Assembly (NCBI GenBank): GCA_018257865.1
Contig: JAEUBA010000030.1
Span: 1-64,000 of the forward strand
Direction of reading: 5' to 3'
DNA from: Stereocaulon alpinum
Lineage: Eukaryota > Ascomycota > Lecanoromycetes > Lecanorales > Stereocaulaceae
DNA length: 64,000 nt
Under the pieces are notes generated by a model that made no database searches, was not told the origin of the DNA, and saw only the letters and a list, made by a program, of their open reading frames with translations. Position numbers and translations under genes: made by a program. Shown in pieces: positions 53,991-64,000 of the stretch; the first letter of the stretch is position 1; each line of letters begins with the position of its first letter.

Positions 53991-55288
53991 TGGTGTCAGG
54001 CTAGATACCGACGCTGAAGACTTCGCTGGGTCGAGAGTGTTAGGCGTAGTGAATCCGGTGGTTTGTCTTATGATCCGGCGTTATCGGAAGTGTTCTTCCC
54101 GTCCTGGCTTCTAGAGGTCTCACCCGCGAACAGAGAGCAGCCTCTGTGTCCAAGGTGTCCGTGTATGCTTCTATAATGGCACCGTCACATTCAAGCTTCG
54201 GGAGGAAGGTGACAACGAGCGCTCCAGCGCCACGGCAGGAAGGCAAGCAAGCGTTATGACAGCATGCTAGAAGGCTGACTGTGGCGACAGTGGCGAAGGT
54301 TATGTCTCCTTGGGTACGCCGACACTATCCAAGGACAAGGTAGAACGGAACTCCCAATCCCCTGAATTGTATCGATCCACCCCGGTGTCTATATAGCTGC
54401 CCTGCATAAAATCTTCACACCAGGTCCCACCCTCCCTTGCGTGTGGCTTTCACATACTCTTGCCCGCTCTCTGTTCTGAATCGAGTTCATGCAGGTTGTA
54501 GGATGTGCCAGATCAGGCTTGTCCAGACTGTGGCAGGTCTCTGTCTGCAAGTGCTTGTTTTGAGACAGCGGATGGTGGCAGGCTATTGGGTGCGGGGCCG
54601 AGGGAGATCTGGACCCGGAAGGGGCGTGGGTATCTGCAGAGCTCTAGGCTTGCATACGCTGGTTGGGTAATGCTTGGGGAAGAAAGGTGGTGCAGAGATA
54701 TGCTGGAGAGTTGATCGCTTTTCTGATGAGGTCGTGAAGTCTGCGCTGAAAAGAAATGATATATCGTGAGTCAAAGACATAGGGATTCAGGTTTCAAGGC
54801 GCGAATCAGAGATCATAACGAGAGAATGATGTCAGGAATTTGACACGAGTCATAATGCGATGGAGGCAAATTGCAGCCTTGCAGACGTTGAGAGGTCCAA
54901 TCGACCCGGAAGCGCGCCCCGCAAAAATGATGCGAGTGGGGGGTTACACCCTATCTAAACCCAAAGCACGTCCACGTAGACCACGATAATCCCACGGTTC
55001 CGACAACAGCACGAATCAACATCAAGTACAACGTGGTTGGATGATAACTCTAATCCTTCCGCGGTCCCCAGGGTAATGCGACAAATGCCCCGTGTCCAAT
55101 TCCAATACCCAATATGATCAATATATGTACAAAAGCCTTTATTCAAACCAGTGCCAATCGTTGGCTCTTACGCCCCCACCCATGCAAAATGCGATACCTC
55201 AAAAGCCATGCACGAAGAACGCCGAATGAGCGCAACATACAGGCTTCTAATTGCCCAAGCGTTCTTCCCCCCCCCCCCCCACGAATGA
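53991..55288. other. Intergenic, 3' region of the chitin synthase gene
   Basis: Normal composition and no supported gene. Just beyond the chitin synthase stop codon lies a run of 14 cytosines (55267-55280). Confidence 0.5.
55267..55280. repeat. Poly-C homopolymer tract
   Basis: Fourteen consecutive C (G on the transcribed strand's mRNA), beginning 9 nt after the chitin synthase stop codon, in its 3' untranslated region. Confidence 0.95.
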
Positions 55289-58200
55289 TCACATACTTGG
55301 ATACTGCTCGTAGCCCTGATACTTCTCGTAGTCTTTGTGTTGCGACGGCCACCCCGTGGTACTAGCCTGCTGCGACCAGCCGGCGCTCGGTCCTTTGGAG
55401 CGACGTTCTGCAAGACTGTTAGTGAGATCTCAGTCGCTGAAATACAAGTGACTTTACCTTTCTCGAAGTCACCCCATCTCTTCATTGTGATCTTACTACT
55501 GTCAAATTCACCCTCATACTCGATACCGGCCTTCTTCGTCTTCTCCCCTGCTGTTTTCCTAGTATCACCCCAGCTAAAGTCGTCGAACTTCCAGTAGGCG
55601 TAGGTAGGTAGAACGAAGTTCCATATGGGAAGCGAGAGCAGGTAGATCAACATCCACAGGACATAGGACCACCGGTGTGCCGTTAGGACGATAAGGACCG
55701 CAGGAAGCCCCAGTATTAAGGCTAGGAGGATGAGAGGGATGACCGGGACGGGCTTTTTAACGATAGATATTATGACGACGTAGAAGGTGAATGTGATGGC
55801 GGCAGGCAGGACCAAAGTTCCCACCAGCTCAATAAAAACGACGAATTGCATGCTAAAGCAAAAGGTCCCACATAGATCTCGGACTAGGACAAGTTCCATA
55901 AGGTTGTGAACAGTGCTGTTAATCCATCGTCGTCGCTGTGACAGCAAGACCGAGAACTGCTCGGGCACAGTAGTTTTGCAGACGGCTTGAGGAACAAAGA
56001 CCTGTTTTCGTTTTGGGAAAGTCTTCAACATCAACGTCGACAGGTAGCGATCCTCGCCTAGAAGCAACAGATTCTTCTTATGCAGTGTATCAACAACGTT
56101 CTCGGAGTAGTGCTCTACCACATCAGGATTGGCTAAGATAGGGACCCAATAATTCTGACCACCTTTAGGCGCCTTGATCCTATACATGCAGAAGCAGCCG
56201 GGCAGACAAGTAACGCCACCAAATATTGACTCGAAAGACTTAGCGAGATGGTGTGAGATAAAGTATTCAAAGACTTGGATCGTTGACACCCAGCTGGCAC
56301 GCTTATTAGCGATCTTTGTCTCTCCGCAGAGGCCCATAATTTCTGGATCCTTGACCATAGCTGAAACCATGTGTGTTATACTATCCGGATAGACCTTGGT
56401 ATCAGCGTCCACCATAAGCACAATCTCGTAGTAGTCTGGCGAGATACCAGTTACTCTCCAGAGTCCATTAAACATCTCAAATTCCAGTTCCGTCATCCGC
56501 TCATCAAACATGACTTTCTGCAAAAAGGACATAAGGATAATCTGGCTGTCTCGTTTGCCGCGATTGCCTGGCTTGCGAGCCTTGGCTTCGTCCGGTGTTC
56601 CACATTTGACAACCACCATCATAGGGACTCGCTGCTGCCTGTTCTCCGGCAGGCGAGAACCTTCTCCGTAGTTATAGAACCCAGAGTAAACCCTCGCCAT
56701 GTTGTGCCGTTTCGATCCACTTGCCACAGCAACGTAGGAGAAAGCTTGCACCTCTTCAGGCAAGATGGCGTGATCTCCCATCATACTGAGTGCTATCTCT
56801 GGCGTGGTGACGTCTTCTCCTTCACCTTTAATCATGCCGTCACAGACTACTAGTATCACCTTGTGGCTGTTGGGATACTCGGTCATTGCAATGGAATCCA
56901 ATGTAGTTCGAAGGCCCTCATAGCCCTCCGAATATGCAGTCACTAGACAGATAGTATGTGCGAGGGGATAGCCGAAGGGTTCCCACTCAGGCGGCGGCTG
57001 GGGCACGACTGCTTCGTGAATGAAGCCTGCTGGTCCTGAAGCATCAAGGTCTGCCATCACACTAGAGAGCCTCGGGTTTTGTCCAGAAAGCATCATACTT
57101 GAACGGCTCCCGGCTAGACTGTGGCGTGATGTTGGGTCAAAGCTGGGCAGTGTTAGTTCGCTACCGGTCCCTTGCTGATACATAGACGTTGGTCGAATCA
57201 ATTTTGCAGTGGTGCTCTGACTTGCCATTGTCGTTGGCGCCGGACGACTCTTAGTAACTGCCGCTGCAGCATAGGGGCTAGTGAACCGTGATGTAGTTGG
57301 CAAAAAGGTGCTGCCACGCTTACTGCCATTATCCGAAAAAGCAACACCCGAATCTGTCATTCTGGGTGGAGCACGGTAAATGTCATCGCTCCAATCCTCG
57401 ATTTGTCGGTTTCGCTTCTTGGGATTGCTATCTAGGGAGGTCTTGGAGGCAGCAAAGCGCCGACTGAAGAACCATTGGAACGCGAGAGCCAGAATAAACT
57501 TGGCCATAACGATCGACAATATAAACACGAGGGATACGTAAAGAACCACTTTAGATGCGATACATCCGACCGTGTCGGTATCGATTGACCCAACACGGAT
57601 GATCTCTGTCAGACATTGGCCCAGTTGCTTGTTCTGCCCTGATTGGAAAGCATGCGTGACGTCAACACCTCTGACCGCAGGGTTACTTTTGAGGGCGTCG
57701 AGCTTTGGAGAGACATCAACTTGGCTGGCATTGAACCAATTGAGGAGGCCTAGGTCCAAGACGCTACCAGAATAAACCATGAGGTCTCGACTTGAGTTCT
57801 TGATATCCTGCCAGGTATAGAAGACCTGTCCGGAGTTACGTAGGTTGTAGAAAGCTTTCCTGCCGTTAACAGTCGTATGGCATCCATAGCCAAGGTAGTA
57901 AGGTATTGTTAAATTCGGGGTGCTAGAGCCATCCTGTTTGAACGCGTTGCATGGAAAGTACCAGGCCAAATCTCCCTGGGAATTGGTGGGTACATCGGAG
58001 CCGTTGGCGAGAGTAATGAGACCCTTGCACGCCCCATTGACGTTCTGAAACATGAAGCTACCATCCATGCCTCCATACTTTTCTGGCAGGTCGTATAGAA
58101 CATTCTGATCCTTTGTTATTCCATGAGCAGGAGGATGATGTGAGCCATCGAGGTTATATGCAACTCCATGAAAGATCATATATCCCCCTTCAACATGATT

Positions 58201-59028
58201 GGCCCTTAATCTCACCCCCGGTGTGCCACACACCGCTTCCGTGAATCCAAAGGTTAGGAAGCCCACGAATGCACAGATGAGTAAGATGATGCTGATAAGG
58301 CCCATCTTCTCCCTCCAAGCCCTCTGCTGGGCCTTTGCTGGCTTGCCAAAGCATTTAAGGATGGCGCCCGGACACCAGAAGGTGACCATTGCGCAGTAGA
58401 CATTCCAAAGACTCGGTGGCCGCACTGCGTCTAGCTCCTTTTGCCGCCGTTTGTCTTCATCACTCATTGCTTTCGTCTCCTTCCTCTCCAATCTCCTTCT
58501 CGCCCGCTTATTACCGTTTCCGACCACAGGAGGCAAATTTCGAGCACGACCACGCGCAGGACCTTCAGGGGTTTCAGAATCGCCCACTTTCTCTCTCTGC
58601 GTATCGTCATCTTCTCTTAGCAAAGTTTCACCCTCGTCATGATCCTCCACGATCGGATCATTGCCCGTAGTCGACGGGAAGACTTCCATGTTCTGAGCAT
58701 GTTGACGGTAGTGATAATTTGGATGATCTCGATCTATGCGGCGTCGCTCCGGGCGAATAAGACTCCGTTTCCTTGTGAAATCTGCTCCACCTCCACTCCC
58801 ATCGACCTGATCATTGTGTAGGGTCGTCGACGGTGATGATGGTTCTGGCTGCATATATGCTTGCTGTTTCGGTTTGCGTGAAGAGGTCCGCTGTGTCCGG
58901 GGGCTGTCGGAGTATGGGACTGCCTCGACATCAGTAGGCCGATTGCGGCTTGACGGAGAATCTCGATAGGGAGAGCCTCTGCTTTCCCGCTTGGGCGAGG
59001 TGGCGGCTGGTCTCCGTGGCAAAGACAT
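55289..59028 (-). CDS. CHS3: Class IV chitin synthase (yeast Chs3-type)
   Basis: Exons 59028-55458 and 55407-55289 (intron 50 nt), 1,229 residues. Plasma-membrane GT2 enzyme polymerising UDP-GlcNAc into chitin. A disordered Arg/Ser-rich N-terminus (1-200) is followed by SLWNVYCAMVTFWCPGAILKCFGKP and REKMGLISIILLICAFVGFLTFGF (TM1), a luminal domain with a degenerate cytochrome-b5-like region, and TM at about 490-515. The catalytic core has HTICLVTAYSEGYEGLRTTLDSI, VLMVDADTKVYPDS (about residue 873), YFISHHLAKSFES, GCFCMYRIKAP, LGEDRYLS and LLSQRRRWINSTVHNL (the QRRRW product-binding motif, about 1030). At least four TM segments follow. Splicing restores the typical end YEKYQGYEQYPSM; without it the frame runs into unrelated sequence. 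The adjacent divergent Skt5-like gene supports the class assignment. Confidence 0.93.
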
Positions 59029-60763
59029 GACCGTTGCTGTAATATCTCCAATTGCGATGCAGTGCTAGAGTGCCTCAAGATCCTTTGAGGCCAATGCAGC
59101 GATTAGGCGCACTGGAAGCAACAGCAACTTCGCCTCTGCCGTAAGGCCGAAAACAGGCGGGAGGAAGTTATCCAAGACAGGCGTGTGTTCTGTTCAGAAG
59201 TATACGGGAGAAACACTCTAGTATCGAACCAAGAGCCGGTGAAGTATGTATATCCCCATAGAGACCATGTGCTGCGTTGGGTATTGTTGGTGGACTGGTT
59301 TAAGGGCGGCCTCGGACAATAAACAAGGGGAAAGCCAAGTAAAAGAAAGGATGACAGCAACCGATGTCGCCAAAAGCTTACAAGAAAGAATGAACAATAA
59401 GGCTATAGAGCACGTCAGGCCAGTGATGCCCAAGGAACAGCTAAGAGCAAGAAACGAAAGTGAGCTATTGGTGCAAGCCTCCTGGTGTCGAAAACAGTAA
59501 GGTAATGATTTGTTGGTGTTTATGGTCCTATGATGACTAAGGTAACGAACGCACTTGTTGCACTTTTTTGCGGGGGTCGAGCTAAATATAGCAGTGGCGT
59601 TCCGTTGGCCTGGCCGCGAGTCTTTAGGGCTGCAACACTGCTTTGCGAAACTGTGACAGTCTGCCTGTTTACGGCTCTGATGTCTGAAACAAACTTTTCA
59701 ATTCCTTGCAGTACTTGATGTACATATCCAGAGTTCATCGTTTGCTGCATCCAGGTACCTTTATTACGTAGCAACGATACTTGCAAGCCATTAGGTAACT
59801 GTAGCATAGGTAAGGTAAGGTACGGTTGTTCCCACGCAGACCCTGACGATCCGCCTTTTCAGAGCTGCAGGGCGGCAAACCCCCATGATCGCCCTAACGC
59901 TTCAACCAGGTTAGAACTACTGGATACGAGCGTCACTAACTCCGTACCGTAACAAAATCCTACAGATCCTTCGTAACGACGGTTGGAGTAGCTTACTGCT
60001 TTGATATTGCGACAGTGATGATGCGTATCCAATCCCAGTTCTGCATAGAGTCTGCTTCGATTTGTAGCTCATATAACAGAACAAAGATGGGTTGGGTTGC
60101 TTGTCCGTACTAAGTTCTAAGGTAAGCCTGAGATCCGGTCATCAGGCTTGGCAAGCACAAAATTGCTAGACGCCGTTGCGCGCTACTCACCTCTTGCTTT
60201 CCCACGTGCATATGCATCTTCTATAGAAGGCCACAATACGTTTTGTGCTTGATACTCGCTTGAAACCCTTGCCTGGAGCATCACTGATGACTAACGACCA
60301 ACTTGCATTGCGTTGCTGACAGTAGCGATTCCCTTCTCCCGGGCTGTGCCCTTGTATTGACCGACAACGAATCTAAACTGTTCCCCTGGCTTCAAAGGTG
60401 GCCTCGTTGGCCCTTTCCCGTCATCCATCTATTTGCTGACCGCTGTAGGAGCAGGGGACACGCTCTGCGATTAGAGGAATTCCATTCGTGATCCACCCAC
60501 GTCCAGGCCGAGTGATCCTTCCTCGAGCCATCATAAGGCTGCAGGGGACGCTTGGTCACCAGTACCGTGCCGTTGAACACGAGACCTCTCGACCGAGCCA
60601 ATGACTTACATCCACGACCAACGCCTTTAGAGCCTCGGTGTGGATGAGAAATCAAGAGCCAGTGGGGTACGAAAAATAAGCAAACGCTCCTACGAGACCA
60701 AGGCCGTCCTCCGGGCCCAGACTTCACACTAAAATATCTGCACATTCTCCAACCCTCTTGACA
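59029..60763. promoter_or_regulatory. Shared 1.7-kb upstream region of the chitin synthase and Skt5-like genes
   Basis: This region separates the two start codons of the head-to-head pair. It has no coding sequence I can support. Four exact AAGGTAA heptamers occur in the same orientation (59499, 59539, 59812, 60119), with a near-tandem TAGGTAAGGTAAGGTAC at 59807-59823. Bidirectional regulation is inferred from the arrangement. Confidence 0.55.
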
Positions 60764-62944
60764 ATGGATATGATGGATTTCTCGAGGCCAGGAAGGCCAC
60801 CTATAAGTCGCGAAAGGACACCGCCACCGCCATTATCTAGCACGCAGCCTTTCTACAATCCGTCTTCATTCTCAAAAGAAAGCCCTTCGAGTCCGTCTTT
60901 ACAAATGCCAAAGAGAAGATCTCTACCGCCTTCGACGGCGAACTCTACAGGCAGATCCCAAGGCACTGTCCTCTCCTCCATAAATAATACATCTGAGGCT
61001 GCACCTCGAAGTCCTCTTGCGCGAAAGTCGTCTTTTGAAATTGGCGATGATGCCTTCCTAAGGAAGCCTGCGCAGGAGTCGGAGAAATGGGAACCTTTAC
61101 CAAACTTCGATGGAGAGCATTCGCGGAAATCCAGTGGACCCCCTCCGGTAACGTATACCATACCATATCGGCAACGTCTCACGACAGAGGGGTCAAAGCT
61201 GCTACAAGAGCCCCAGGCTGCCATCATATCGTCAATGAATGGTAGTGAACCGAATTCGAGGCACACATCCGGAGCCAGCTTCGTAAGCGATCCGGGAACC
61301 TCGCGAAGCCCTCAACCCCTACAGTATCACCACCAACTATTCGAAACAGAAGATCGCAGACAATCAGCGGGTAGTAACACATCACGCAATCATGTCCGCC
61401 AATCATCCGAAGGACCTAGACCTCTGTCTTCGAAGCCATCGAACCAGCGCCTAGTACCCAATGCAACTTTGGGCGCAAATCTTGCACGACCCTCCTCTGG
61501 ATACTCCTCAGGCTCTGAATTTGCAGGACGGCGGTCAGTTTCGCCTGGCCAATTTGCCCGTACACCTTCGCCATCTCGACTCTCGCCGGACTCCCGGCCC
61601 TTGTCATATGTCGACCTTCTGAACGTACCGTATCCCCAACCTCCTCCAGCTCCCTCGAACCTGGACAATTCGCATCTTCGATCAGCGGTTGGTTCAAATG
61701 CGTCCTTACTCAGCACAAAGAAGACGCTAGATATGTACCGTGCCAACGTGAAGAAAACAAGCGATCCTACAATCCAGTATGAGTTTGCGGTATTCATGAT
61801 CAACACCGCTCAAGAGATGGCAGCCAGTGGGCAGGGTGACGTGATAGAGAGGCAACCAAGTCCAAGATCAAATCGAGACGCAGAGGTGCCTGATAGCCCA
61901 AAGTCGACTGGCTCGCCGGCGGAGTTGTTGCGCGAAGCAAGACATATTCTACAGAAGCTCTCCGATCGAAGCTATCCTTTTGCACAATATTACCTCGCAG
62001 ACGGATACGCATCTGGTCTTTTCAACAAAGGTGTCGAGGACAACGACCGTGCATTCCCTCTCTTCATAGCAGCTAGCAAACATGGCCACGCCGAAGCTGG
62101 CTATAGAGCAGCACTATGCTACGAGTTTGGCTGGGGCTCCCGAAAAGACTTTAACAAAGCCGTTCAGTTTTACCGCCAAGCAGCTTCGAAAAACCACCCA
62201 GGAGCCATGTCTCGCCTGGGTGGAGCATGCCTAGTCGGCGACATGGGCCTCGGGAACCGCTACCGTGAAGGTCTGAAATGGCTCAAACGCGCCGCTGAGT
62301 CGGCAGACTTCCAATATAATGCAGCGCCCTACGAGCTTGGTCTCCTGCATGAGACTGGTTTCGGCGACGACATATTCCGGGATGAAGCCTACGCTGCACA
62401 ACTCTTCACCCAATCCGCAGACCTCGGCCATGTGGAAGCGAACTACCGGCTTGGCGATTCCTACGAGCATGGAAAATTGAGTTGTCCCAAAGACCCAGCT
62501 TTGAGTGTGCATTTCTATACTAGAGCGGCGGAGGGGGAGCATCCTTTAGCTATGATGGCGCTGTGCGCTTGGTACATGGTTGGTGCGGAGCCGGTCCTTG
62601 AGAAGGATGAGAACGAGGCATACGAGTGGGCCAGAAAGGCTGCAGAAACAGGTACACTCTAATCCCCCTTTCCATATGACTGCGCATACTAATGTGGTAT
62701 TTCAGGCCTTCCAAAAGCAGAATACGCAGTCGGCTACTTCACAGAAATGGGCATCGGCTGCCGCCGCGATCCTCTCGAATCCAACAGATGGTACGTCAAA
62801 GCCGCAGAATCAGGCGATGAGCGAGCCAAGCTCCGCCTAGCAGCCATCACCGCTGCAGCGTCAGGCGGCTCAACCACATCATCAGCATCAGCGGCGAATA
62901 AGTCGAATACAAGCAGTGGGAAGAAGAAATGGGGATTGTTTTGA
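60764..62944 (+). CDS. SKT5: SEL1-repeat chitin synthase regulator (Skt5/Chs4/CSE-7 group)
   Basis: Exons 60764-62651 and 62706-62944 (intron 54 nt), 708 residues. The first 300 residues are Ser/Pro-rich and disordered. The family signature VPYPQPPPAPSNLDNSHLRSAVGSNASLLSTKKTL then leads into MYRANVKKTSDPTIQYEFAVFMI. From about residue 405 there are about seven SEL1 repeats, e.g. AQYYLADGYASGLF, AGYRAALCYEFGWGSRKD, AMSRLGGACLVGDMG, AAPYELGLLHETGFG, ANYRLGDSYEHGKL, AMMALCAWYMVGA and AEYAVGYFTEMGIG. In yeast this protein activates and localises Chs3. The C-terminus is GKKKWGLF, without the CaaX prenylation box of yeast Chs4. The Met at 60764 is used because the codon at 60758 is TTG. Confidence 0.92.
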
Positions 62945-63330
62945 TAGGAGTGGAAGCATCAGCATCAGCATGTTGGATTTAGCGATTGAGCATTTTGGAT
63001 CGTTGGGGTTGAAGCATTGGGGAGAGACTGCATGGTTGGTTCATCGCATTGGTCCTTGTATACATACTATGCATTGTATTCTAGGTATGGAAGAAAAGGC
63101 TCTTTTGGATCCTTAGATGGGCATCTGGCGTTCTAAAGGGGAAAAAGCCGCGAGGCAAATCTAAGCTGATATAAGAGAGAAGAGGAAAGAAATCTAGACA
63201 TTAAGCATCATGGCAAGCGAAATTTGATGAGCATCCACTTCCTTCTTCATCCCAGTTCATCATACTACAAACGACCTCCTCATGTTCCACCCATTACATT
63301 CTCCGCCAACCACTCATAAACCTCGCCCCT
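62945..63330. other. Short convergent 3' region
   Basis: Between the stop codons of the Skt5-like and tyrosinase genes; it holds both 3' untranslated regions. Nothing else seen. Confidence 0.5.
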
Positions 63331-64000
63331 TCACATCCCCTCTCCCCTCCCCAACCCCCCCACCTTCCCATCAGTAGCCTCCCTCAAAATACTCCAATCC
63401 CCATAAACAGGAAACCGATCCCTAACCCCGTGCTCCACAACCTCCCTCCCAACCACAAAAACCTTCAAATTAGTAACATCCCCCGTATCAACATGCTGAC
63501 CCTGGAAATCCTGCACCCGCCAACACAACGCTTCCTTAAGCAGTTGGACCACGCAGTCTGGATTGAGTGGGGAGTTGATGCCTTCGAGAGCGTGGTTGAG
63601 GGGAAGTTGGCCGTAGGTTGTTGTTTTTGTGCTTGTGATGCTGGAGGCGTAGTAGAGGATTGAGTGGGTGGCGACGAGGGTTTGGGCAGTTGGCCAGGTT
63701 GCGGGGGTGGAGGGGACGGGGCCGAGGAAGAAGTGGATGAAGAAGGGGCGGTGGAGGGCAGATCTGGGTAGGAACAGAATATGTTAGTGAGCTGTTTTTC
63801 CGGACAAGAGGGGGAATATAGAGGTACTTACTTGTCCACACGGATGTTGATGAAGTACTGGTATTCTTTGACTTCTGTCGTTACGTTCGAGCAACCATGT
63901 GGCGTCGTCCCGTTGCTACGCTTGTGAAGCAGGAGGCGCGTGACAATACTGCCGGTGGGGTTGTAGAGATTGTTCAGATTCGCTCTAGTGTTTGAAGAGA
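63331..64000 (-). CDS. Tyrosinase, C-terminal part (continues past the window end)
   Basis: Exons 63763-63331 and, upstream, 64000-63832 (intron 68 nt). The visible part is the C-terminal tyrosinase domain: VKEYQYFINIRVDKSALHRPFFIHFFLGPVPSTPATWP, LVATHSILYYASS, LPLNHALEGINSPLNPDCVVQLLKEALCWRVQDFQGQHVD and RFPVYGDWSILREATDGKVGGL. In fungal tyrosinases this region caps the active site of the pro-enzyme and is removed for activation. The copper-binding His motifs would lie beyond position 64000 and are not seen. Tyrosinases oxidise monophenols and diphenols towards melanin. Confidence 0.85.

Noticed and set aside
55168..55457. Unspliced C-terminus of the chitin synthase running to 55168
   Set aside because: Removing the 50-nt intron 55408-55457 restores the usual acidic/Tyr-rich chitin synthase end; the unspliced tail is unlike the family.

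Overview
The window is nuclear DNA of a filamentous ascomycete (Pezizomycotina, most probably a dothideomycete). Genes are monocistronic, lie on both strands and are interrupted by introns of about 48-87 nt with GT..AG ends and CTAAC/CTGAC-like branch sites. Gene families are typical of moulds: a class IV chitin synthase, a Skt5-like SEL1 protein, GH76, GH17 and GT71 enzymes, a Zn2Cys6 regulator, a rhodopsin-domain membrane protein, BTB paralogues and a tyrosinase. Two blocks (about 1-1560 and 16383-20164), plus a smaller one (3554-3960), are AT-rich and almost free of CpA and TpG. That is the signature of repeat-induced point mutation (RIP). I assign the class from gene content and style; no species is claimed. 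Intron-joined models were built by hand from splice signals and reading-frame continuity.

Layout. 1-4 kb: a RIP-destroyed LINE-like ORF1 remnant, then an intact five-exon gene for a ubiquitin-like-domain protein sitting inside the RIP island. 4-14 kb: an amino-acid/choline-type permease with two microexons, a secreted GH76 enzyme, an FAD monooxygenase and a rhodopsin-domain protein. 14-20 kb: a decayed short-chain dehydrogenase, then a 3,990-bp Tc1/mariner-type transposon with near-identical 104-bp terminal inverted repeats, a TA target duplication, a DD34E transposase remnant and a second gene remnant on the opposite strand. 21-34 kb: an FMN-dependent alpha-hydroxy-acid oxidase, a pyruvoyl decarboxylase of the phosphatidylserine decarboxylase family, an isochorismatase-like hydrolase, a GT71 mannosyltransferase and a DHH phosphoesterase.

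34-39 kb is a tandem array of small BTB/POZ genes: three intact and one dead, all intact members sharing the same leader exon and intron phase. 40-54 kb: a Zn2Cys6 transcription factor, a methyltransferase, a large multi-pass membrane protein broken by one in-frame TAA, a glycine-rich beta-flanking (DUF7721-type) protein, a GH17 glucanase and a DUF2415/WD40 protein. 55-63 kb: a class IV chitin synthase and a Skt5-type chitin synthase regulator arranged head to head around a 1.7-kb shared upstream region. The window ends inside a tyrosinase gene.

Functional links: in yeast the class IV enzyme Chs3 needs the SEL1 protein Skt5/Chs4 for activity, so the divergent pair probably encodes an enzyme and its activator under one control region. 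GH76, GT71 and GH17 also act on the wall or on glycans but are dispersed. No convincing secondary-metabolite cluster, tRNA, rRNA or CRISPR array was seen.
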